From Zeus faber (lineage: Eukaryota; Chordata; Actinopteri; Zeiformes; Zeidae): DNA of 64,000 nt. The notes under the pieces are model-generated. The model did no database searches. It was not told the origin of the DNA and was given only the letters and a program-made list of their open reading frames with translations. This document shows, piece by piece, positions 12,211 to 64,000 of the stretch (its first letter is position 1; every line of letters starts with the position of its first letter). The position numbers and the translations under genes were made by a program. The stretch is taken from contig OY482851.1 in the NCBI GenBank assembly GCA_960531495.1, positions 7,577,714 to 7,641,713 of the forward strand, written 5' to 3'.

Positions 12211-14726
12211 GGCAGTTGTGCTGCCTCCATTATGTGTTGCCTTGCATCCTTAATGTGCCACTGCAAAAACATTTTAACCAAACTACCTCTTTGTAAGGCA
12301 GCACAGGGTAGCAGTGGAAGAGTTGAGCGGATGCTCCTCCAGGTAGGATGTTATTATCAGGGGGTGCGGCCTTACGTTTAGCGGAGAAACAGTCCGAGAG
12401 AAATCACTGGCTGTCAGCTGTCAAAACGTGGCAGCTTTGCCAATGCTTCGTCGCTCATTTTTGAGAAACACTCACGACAATCACAGAGGGTGTGCGCACA
12501 CGTGCAGGCCTCCCGTCGGGATGCTCTCACAAGTCATGCAAAAACAGACAATTATTTCCACAAAGAGGAATATGGAAAGAAACACACATGGGCAACACAC
12601 CGAAACACACCAAGCAAACCCAATGCGTCCACACTGTACATCAGCGCGGCAGCTCTGGGTGTTGGATTCCGGACGGGAGGTGGAAGTCAACTTACAGCTG
12701 CGCCAAGCAAGATCAGGGTCTCCGGACTGAAGGACAGGTCTTTTTGTCCCTTTCGAAAAGGTCCGCACTCAAGTGTTTTCAAACTTACTTGTCAGCTCTG
12801 TTGAGTGAATGGTCCAGATAACACTGGATATAATGCCAGGGCTGTCTCAAGGTTTGGCTACGCCAAGCTGAGTAGTACAGCGCTGTTACGAGCGCATTTT
12901 GTGGCCATGAGAAAATAAGAAAAAAAAAAACGCTCACGATACTTGCGCATTGTTTGCATAACAGACTTGAGAAGAAGAATCCTTTTGTGGGGAAATTCTC
13001 TGCACTTCACTATCTGATCCCCGAGCTAGGCGCTGTACAAGTATAACTTTTAAACATTTTTTTTAAGTTCTGCATCAATCTCTGTCCAAACTGAACTTTC
13101 AAGCGACATGTTATCGTTCCCCTGCATCTTTGTTGTCAGGGTTGTGACAAACGGTCAGGATTTCCTCAGTCCCCATTGGTCCCCACTGATAAAAAAATGC
13201 AGTTGGCATCATATGAGCGTTTCTGAAAAAGGTGAGCACTTTTCAGCTTTTGAAAGTGCTCCGCTCTGCCAAAAAAAGAGGCAGCCAGAGGCAGCGCATT
13301 TCAAGAGCCGCCGCAAGGTCCTCAGAAAGCACACGCTTTTTAAAATGAATAAATCACTGTATGAAACAAGCCAATAGGATTTGTCGCAAAGTATGATTTC
13401 ATAACGGGACCTATAACAGAAAGGTGGGGGTGGGGGTGTGTGTGGGGGGGGGGCATCTGCAAACAAGACACGTCTGATGGAACCTGAACGGTCTCGAGAA
13501 GATGCTCCAGTCTCACCACGCGGGAAAAGGAGAGCACTGTGAAAAAGCAACTCATGGTATGGTCTTCCACAATATACTACTTTAAAGGTTTTAAAACCAA
13601 CAAAAGATGGACCAGCACGCAAAAATCATACAATACATGCGCACACATCACACAAAGGCAGTGAAGTACACTCCTTTCACGATGGCTGGCTCTGATCTAA
13701 CGGGTTGAGTGGCAGATCAAAGCGGACAGCTAGAGATCGGTGATTAATTATTGACGGGCATTTAGGGAATTCTAATTGCTCACATGACTGCTGAGCAGGC
13801 AAATAGGGGAACCAGGGAGCTGAACACAGTCACAGTAGACTTCTACAGGTAAAGGTAAGCCATTAAAACACTTTATATGAGCTGTGTGTTCTTTGCAGGC
13901 TGTGAACAAAGCCCACAAACCAAACTACTACCATTACTAATATTACCTGTTTCACTGAGAGACAAGCTACAGGCCTGAGAGCTATAGTGCCAAAAAATAA
14001 TTGAATACCCTGTTGGCAATGTGACATGACACATTATTGATTTGGCGTTTTGCTACAGGAGATCAGAAAACATAACACAAGGCTCCACCAGGGCCATTGC
14101 ACATCTATTAGTGTAATTAGTAGGGATGCACCCATTGTGAAATTCTGGGCCAATGCCCCTTTCACACGTAGTTCACAATAAATTACTGGAATAACCTTTC
14201 CGGCACAGCTAAGCCGTAACACTAACGGCACGACACCTGTCTTGTGCATTTTCACATCACAATATCAAAAGATACATTTCCAGAAATCCAAACTAAGCCC
14301 GCCAACTTACGACATTAACCTACTATATTAGTGTTCTATTTTTTTTAAGCCATAAACACCGACTGAAATCAAATCAGAAATGTAGACCGACAGGTTTTGA
14401 TAACAAATGACAGCTCAGTCATGGAATATAAGTCGAGCTTATGCCGGACCTTTGTATTTTCACAGGTGAGCAAGGGTGAGTGTGGGCTTCGAGTGTGTGA
14501 AAGCTTACATCAGAGCAGGTTATAATCAAAGCCAGGGCGGTTTTCACATTGATGTGTCAGTTGGTGTGAAGAACATGCGTGTGCGCGGGGATGTGTGTGG
14601 GGGGGGTGAGCGTATGTCAGTATGAATATCTAAAAGTTTACTCTGAAGTCTTTCTGCTTCACCCTGTGCTTTGAAACTTGCTTCCAGCTTCGGCAAAAGC
14701 CTTTTTATAGACACACGCTCACACAC

Positions 14727-14900
14727 GGTGGCGCAGTGCATTGCACTGCTGCCTCACAGCAAGAGGGTCCTGGGTTCGATTTCCGCCTGGGGCACTGTTG
14801 GCACCGTGGCGTGTGTGTGTGTGTGTGCATGCATGTTTTGTGGTGTGGTGTGCTGTGTGACGATTAAAGATTGTTCTTCTGTTCTGTTGTTCTTCATCAC
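14727..14900 (+). mobile_element. tRNA-derived SINE
   Basis: The head GGTGGCGCAGTGCATTGCAC...GGGTCCTGGGTTCGATTTCC has tRNA-like A and B boxes (TGGCGCAGTG; GGTTCGATTTC). It is followed by a (GT)n stretch, TGTGGTGTGGTGTGCTGTGT, and an AT/TTC-rich tail (ATTAAAGATTGTTCTTCTGT). The tail part matches the repeats at 43,210-43,320 and 46,670-46,815. The cloverleaf is not intact, so this is not a tRNA gene. Confidence 0.75.
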
Positions 14901-15524
14901 GGTTCAACTATCACGCTAATAAGAGGTTAATAAACATGGTCATATATCACATTTACATACCAGCTGTCGGACAGGCGAGGCCACTGCGCACGAGGCCGCA
15001 AACACCTGCGGTTCCCTTGCACAAAAGCACTCGCCCGGACGGCAACGTTGACTACCCACACACCCCAAGGGTGGCCGCTGGAATTACTTAAGAAACCCTT
15101 TAAACATACGCCTGTCCATCGTGGCGCCATAAAAGTCACGACAGCGCTCAAGCTCGGAGCGCCGCAGCCCCGCACCGGCAGCGGAATTCCTACATCAAAG
15201 TGGACTTTCTCCACAGCCAGAAAATCGGTGCAAATCACTGGAGCACGATGGGAAACTCAGCCGACCCGGGGGTGGGGGGGTGGGGGGGGTTTAGAGTGAT
15301 TACGGTGTAGAGTGAGAGAATTAGAGAGAGGGGAGTGTGAAAAGAGGAAGAGATATGCAGGTATATGTAGCAACAGCCTTGGGAGTATATTGAATACCAT
15401 GTTTGCGTTTAGGTTTCCAAAGGAGACAGAAAAAAACTAAAAAAAAAGGAGACGTAGGAAGCGGAGAATTTGTAGGAAGAAAGCAAGAAAGGTATAAAGA
15501 AAGAAGCCAGGTGATTCTCCCTAC

Positions 15525-60222
<44,698 letters not shown>

Positions 60223-60556
60223 CTGGAACAGAAAATCGATGAGAAAAAGTCATTAAAAAATTGCAATGCAACAGGCCAATGCTGCAAAGGGATTCAAACA
60301 AGGTAAAATTGGTTGTGTTTCATTTCTTCTGGAAGGGGCCAGTGTGTGTGCGTGTGCGTGTGTGTGTGCATGCACGTGTGTGTGTGTGACGATGTTATGT
60401 TTTGTCTGTTTTGGCCAACAAGAAATGACCTGGTCAACAGCCACCAAAGTGCTGAAAGGAAGCGCTGCAATGTAATACACGAACTGGGTTAACTGTGCAA
60501 CACTGTATTTTTCAGTTACTAGAACGTCATGGTAAGAGGTCTCTAGGATGACAAAA

Positions 60557-61000
60557 TGCCATACTATTTAGTACGCTAAGTCAGCATGCACATTTTTAGT
60601 ATGTCTGAAGCCATAGTATGCATCAAATAGTAGGCAAAAAAAAAACACCTGACATACGACATCCAGCGAAATACCTTAGTATGCAAACACTGGATATCAT
60701 GGTGGCAATATCAGTATATCCCACAATGCATTGGGTTGACCTCCTTTGACCCCAATGGCGGATGATGGGTCAGTAAGTGTTCACATCAACCACCAGAGTG
60801 CTGAAAGGAAGTGCTGTTGCGGCCGTGACGAGGTAGAATGCACCAAAAGCCTTTTTTACTCACGCACTCAAGTACGCTGGCCGGACCATAGTGCGCATTT
60901 CAAGTCCACTCCTAATTGATTTTGTTTCCTTATCGCATACTATTTGATAAATGGGTTCACACTAAAAGTGCCCACTTGCCATAGTTATTAGTATGCCAGT
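60557..61000. mobile_element. MITE-like repeat with CATACTA ends
   Basis: The left end GCCATACTATTTAGTACGC and the inverse of the right end (GGCATACTAATAACTATGGC) are similar inverted repeats. The interior repeats TAGTATGC/TAGTACG motifs (for example AGCCATAGTATGCATCAAAT). No coding sequence. Looks like a Harbinger-type fish MITE, but no clear target duplication was confirmed. Confidence 0.45.
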
Positions 61001-62734
61001 GTGGGATTTCAGATGCAGCAACAGTGGCGCCGAAAAAGAAAAAAATTGTGGAAGCAAATATTGTACTTTGGCGAAACAAATAGCGCTGTTTGAATAATTT
61101 CATCACAAATGGACATGGTACACTTCCCATTGTGGAGAGACGCGGTTTTCTAAATCATCAATCCGTCAACCAATTTCTTTGGGCAGACACCGCCCAAACA
61201 ACAGGAGAAAGTCAATGTTATAAGGAATGCAACACGGTGAGGGGCAGAGGGGGCCGGGTGGGGAAAGGCGAGGCGGCTGCGGAGCTGCTGTGTTAATGGG
61301 GGCTAAGATTTGAAATGCCGCGGCCCTGAGCTCCCCCGTCCCCCGGAGAGAGGCTGAGGGGCGGGGTGGTGGTGGGGTGGGTGGTGGGGTGGGGTGGGGG
61401 GTGTGTGGGGGGGGGGGGGGGGGGTTGGTGGATGGGATGCCAGGATCGGGGTGCTCCTGATTAGAGATGTCTCTGGGGGCCCCCGGCAACCGGGCCACTC
61501 TGGGAAGAATCATTTAACAGCTCATTTACTCCACAAATTTCAATTTTGCCCAAAACCCCCTCAAACATCAGGTGCGAGAGGAGCTGTGGAGGCGAGTGGG
61601 ATAATGGGAATTGGAAGAAGGCTCCGATGAGAGGAGGTTGGGCTTGATAAACACTGGGAAGGATGCGAAGTTTCACGGAGAGACGACGGGGCCAAGAGGA
61701 GCCACAGGTTTAACCTTCAAACTTTAACCTGCAGGCCCATCGGTCAAAATACATAAAAAAAATAAAAAATTTAAAAAAAAAATTAAAAAAAAAATCCAAA
61801 ACATTTCCAAAATAAAATCTCCAAGAATTTAAATTAAAATGCCCACAAATTCAGGTATGATGTTGGGGTTGACCTGCATTGTATCGTATGTATGTGAGAA
61901 ACAACATTTCACACGAGTTCAGTTCGGGGTTGAGTTAAATGGGCCTGAAATATTGCAATCGTAATTTTAAAACACAAGTGTCAAATGTAAGTACTGGCTG
62001 TGATATTTGGGGAGGCGGCACGGGGAGGTGGGAGGAAGCCCCGTCAGCGCCTCGGTGATGAAGCCAGTGGCGGTCATTATCTAACAGCTCCCCAGAGCTC
62101 ATTAAAACATCGAGGGGTGGATAATCTGGGCTCGGAGACTCAATCATGTGGGGATTTCTGAGAGTTGGCGGGAGATAATTCAACTATCTGCCTGGAACAA
62201 GAGAGGGAAGTGGAGAGCATGCAGCCCAGTTGAACAGCACATGAGGAAGAATTTAATAGCATTCACCCATTTAAAGAAGATACGGCCATTACCTTCTTTA
62301 ACCTACAATCCTGAAACAAGGCATGCAGCGGTGGAGCATATGCTAATTTCAGTCCTTGAATGGAAAACAAAGTGCATTTCCCCTGGTTTTAACAGTGCAG
62401 AGGAGTTTGCTTGAGATAGTGTGATTTATCTGCCGTTAGAAGGCTTAATTATATAATGCCGTTGGCGCTTTAGAAAACTGGCTTCCATTTTCCTTCCTAC
62501 TTATTATTTCCCTAACCCTAACCCAAAACCAAAATAAATCTATATGCAATTCATATAAACCAACCAAGTTTATTGATATTTCAAATGTATATAAACCAAA
62601 CCAAAGGCCTCTCAAAATATAGCCCAACTTTATTAGACGTGTTGCTATTTTACCAAAAAATGATGCTGTGATGAACGACGACACTACACTGCCCTGATGC
62701 TATCGGGACAAATGGGACCAGACATACTTAAGTC

Positions 62735-63345
62735 TGTGGGGTGTGGGGATGGTGCGTCCTGGGTCTAGTTAATTGGGCCCGGGATCAGGGGTGGCTGTTG
62801 TTAGAAATAGTATGGCGCTTGTTAAAATATGTCGCCTCTGGTTGGAAACAGTTCTTTGTGACCAGTCGCACACATATTGTTTCCTGTACTTTTCCTATTG
62901 CGTGCATGTTGCTCATGTTGTTTAGCACGAACATAGTACTTTGTGATCCATATATCCTTTTGTGACCACTTGCTGAGAGGAGACTTTATAAGGGTCGAGA
63001 AAAGAGAGAGAAGGGGGTTGAGACTTTGCGAACTGGTCCTCCTCGATCGCTCTGTCAGGGAGACAAGGGACTGGACCCAGAGACTCTGCATCTTATACTT
63101 TTTGATTCTGCTTGACAATAAATCTGACTAACTCCTAAAGTCGTGTTACGTCTTCTGATTGACGCTCCAACCCATCAACGAGCACGCGGAGAACCTCGAA
63201 GGTAATGATCATACTTGAATTAATAGTAATTGATTAAAACAGGTTAAGACAACTGAACAACTTGGTGATCCTTTGAGGAGAATATTTTTCTCCAAACACT
63301 GTGCACCTGTTGCTCATCAGAGCAATCGACGAGCACGGGTTAAAT

Positions 63346-63387
<42 letters not shown>

Positions 63388-63535
63388 AGAGCCTCGTCTG
63401 CTACCGGCTTGTAACATCTTGCCACCCGCTCCGATAAATTGGCGCGTTCCAACACCATCACCCGTGTCTCTGTGTAGGAGGGCCCTGAACAAAACGCTCT
63501 GGTGGCGTGCGGCAGGCGCAACTGCCACAGTCGGA
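62735..63535 (+). repeat. CA-bearing dispersed repeat, copy split by a solo LTR
   Basis: The left part is CCTGGGTCTAGTTAATTGGG and GGGGTGGCTGT (to 62,798). The right part is GCACCTGTTGCTCATCAGAG, AATCACCCACCC then (CA)n at about 63,355-63,385, and GGAGGGCCCTGA...GCCACAG (to about 63,535). The two halves rejoin exactly as in the copy at 10,655-10,880 once the LTR insertion is removed. Confidence 0.8.
62799..63298 (+). mobile_element. solo LTR, 500 bp, fossil
   Basis: Begins TGTTAGAAATAG and ends AAACA, thus TG...CA, with a 4-bp target duplication CTGT at 62,795-62,798 and 63,299-63,302. A TATA-like TTTATAAG lies at 62,985-62,992 and AATAAA at 63,117-63,122, dividing it into U3, R and U5 in the usual order. 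There are no internal genes, so it is a recombined solo LTR of a retrovirus-like or Gypsy-like element. The identical duplication suggests a fairly recent insertion. Confidence 0.8.
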
Positions 63536-64000
63536 GTGGCCAACCACAGATCACCGCCACGCGTCAGCCCACGGCACATCGCAGGTTACAACAGCGTAAT
63601 ATTCTTGACTAGATGTCAAGCAGAATACAGCAAATGCACCTTTTTAGATGGATGTACTATTTTTTTTCCCTCAAAATGAGTTCGGTAAATACGTATGTGA
63701 TGATTTATTTACATGGATATTTTAATAAGCCGGCTTTTGACACCCTTGGAACAGGTCCTGTAAACTGGACCCCAGATTGGGGGTTGAAAATGTATAATTG
63801 ATCATCTGAAACAAGATAAGTGATAAATTGAGGTTTTAAAGAGTCATTTACATCAATGATAATGAGATGACAAAGTTCCAAATGATAACAAAGATATGAC
63901 CTAAAATGCCTCACGGGTCTGAAACGCCGAGGAGGTCTGACATAACTCACAGATTTCTCTCAAGACTGATTGATATTCTTTTTAACCGGACTGGTTTTGG

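Larger units (their letters stand above)
1..15524. other. intron after the calmodulin exon; no coding sequence recognised
   Basis: No unc13b exon or other gene could be supported here. Contents are simple repeats, a CpG- and TC-rich block (about 1.0-3.3 kb), a DIRS-like remnant (10.5-12.0 kb) and a SINE (14.7 kb). The stretches 3,400-4,200, 5,900-8,800 and 12,300-14,600 show nothing I can name apart from a few low-complexity runs. A possible fish repeat with the motif GGTTCAGCCCTA lies near 6,540-6,615, and a similar one in reverse near 47,066. Confidence 0.6.
60223..64000. other. intron upstream of the first visible C2A exon
   Basis: The expected MSLLCV-type first exon was looked for on the minus strand and not seen. 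The stretch contains a MITE-like repeat, poly-G and GTGGGG-rich sequence (about 61,365-61,430), A-rich sequence (about 61,750-61,800), and a solo LTR nested in a CA-bearing repeat (62,735-63,535). Confidence 0.6.

Noticed and set aside
14727-14800. Possible tRNA gene
   Set aside because: A and B boxes are present but the cloverleaf is not intact and a SINE body and tail follow, so it is the head of a tRNA-derived SINE.
14927-15238. Minus-strand frame of 103 codons lying just downstream of the calmodulin exon
   Set aside because: Checked as the next unc13b exon; it has no resemblance to the SDLAMSLVQSRK or C1 region.

Overview
The window is vertebrate, almost certainly teleost, genomic DNA. 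The evidence is a conserved multi-exon neuronal gene with GT-AG introns, a heavy load of CA/GT microsatellites, and fish-type repeats (L2-like LINEs, tRNA-derived SINEs, hAT and Tc1-type DNA elements, a DIRS-like remnant and a solo LTR). Only one protein-coding gene can be supported. It runs right to left on the minus strand through most of the window: unc13b, encoding Munc13-2, a presynaptic vesicle-priming factor. Neither end of the gene is in the window. The first coding exon should lie beyond 64,000, and the C1, C2B, MUN and C2C exons beyond position 1.

In transcript order the exons are 60222-60123, 47859-47742 and 46660-46537 (together the C2A domain), 42147-42074, 41053-40996, a 33-nt microexon 39668-39636, 38640-38427, a giant exon starting at 37419 with an open frame to 21873, 18955-18662 (possible alternative acceptor at 18959), and 15612-15525 (the calmodulin-binding helix). 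Every junction I could test joins in phase, which strongly supports the model. Family assignment rests on remembered Munc13-1 and Munc13-2 sequences, not on a database search.

The most remarkable feature is the giant exon: about 15.5 kb and about 5,180 uninterrupted codons. It encodes an acidic head, a long array of GLLSGLF-type hydrophobic motifs in Q/P-rich linkers, a compact Trp/Tyr-rich region with no family I recognise, a composite repeat (LDMS plus SVGVALVVEP) among many (P/A)VDFT motifs, and a tail of GLFSMFGG motifs with proline/arginine minisatellites. It looks like a giant, multivalent, mostly disordered insert placed between the C2A region and the calmodulin-binding region of a synaptic priming protein.

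The remaining DNA is intronic. At 0-15 kb there is a CpG- and TC-rich block, a DIRS-like remnant and a SINE. At 15.7-18.6 kb there is an inverted repeat pair around a long CA array, then an L2-like LINE. At 19-21 kb there is a hAT element with a target duplication and a tRNA-derived SINE. At 42-47 kb there is a second LINE and two related SINE-like repeats, one of which abuts a splice acceptor. At 47-59 kb the DNA is saturated with CA/GT arrays, including arrays of opposite sense on either side of the 118-nt C2A exon, and carries two Tc1-type ends. At 60-64 kb there is a MITE-like repeat and a solo LTR nested in a CA-bearing repeat.
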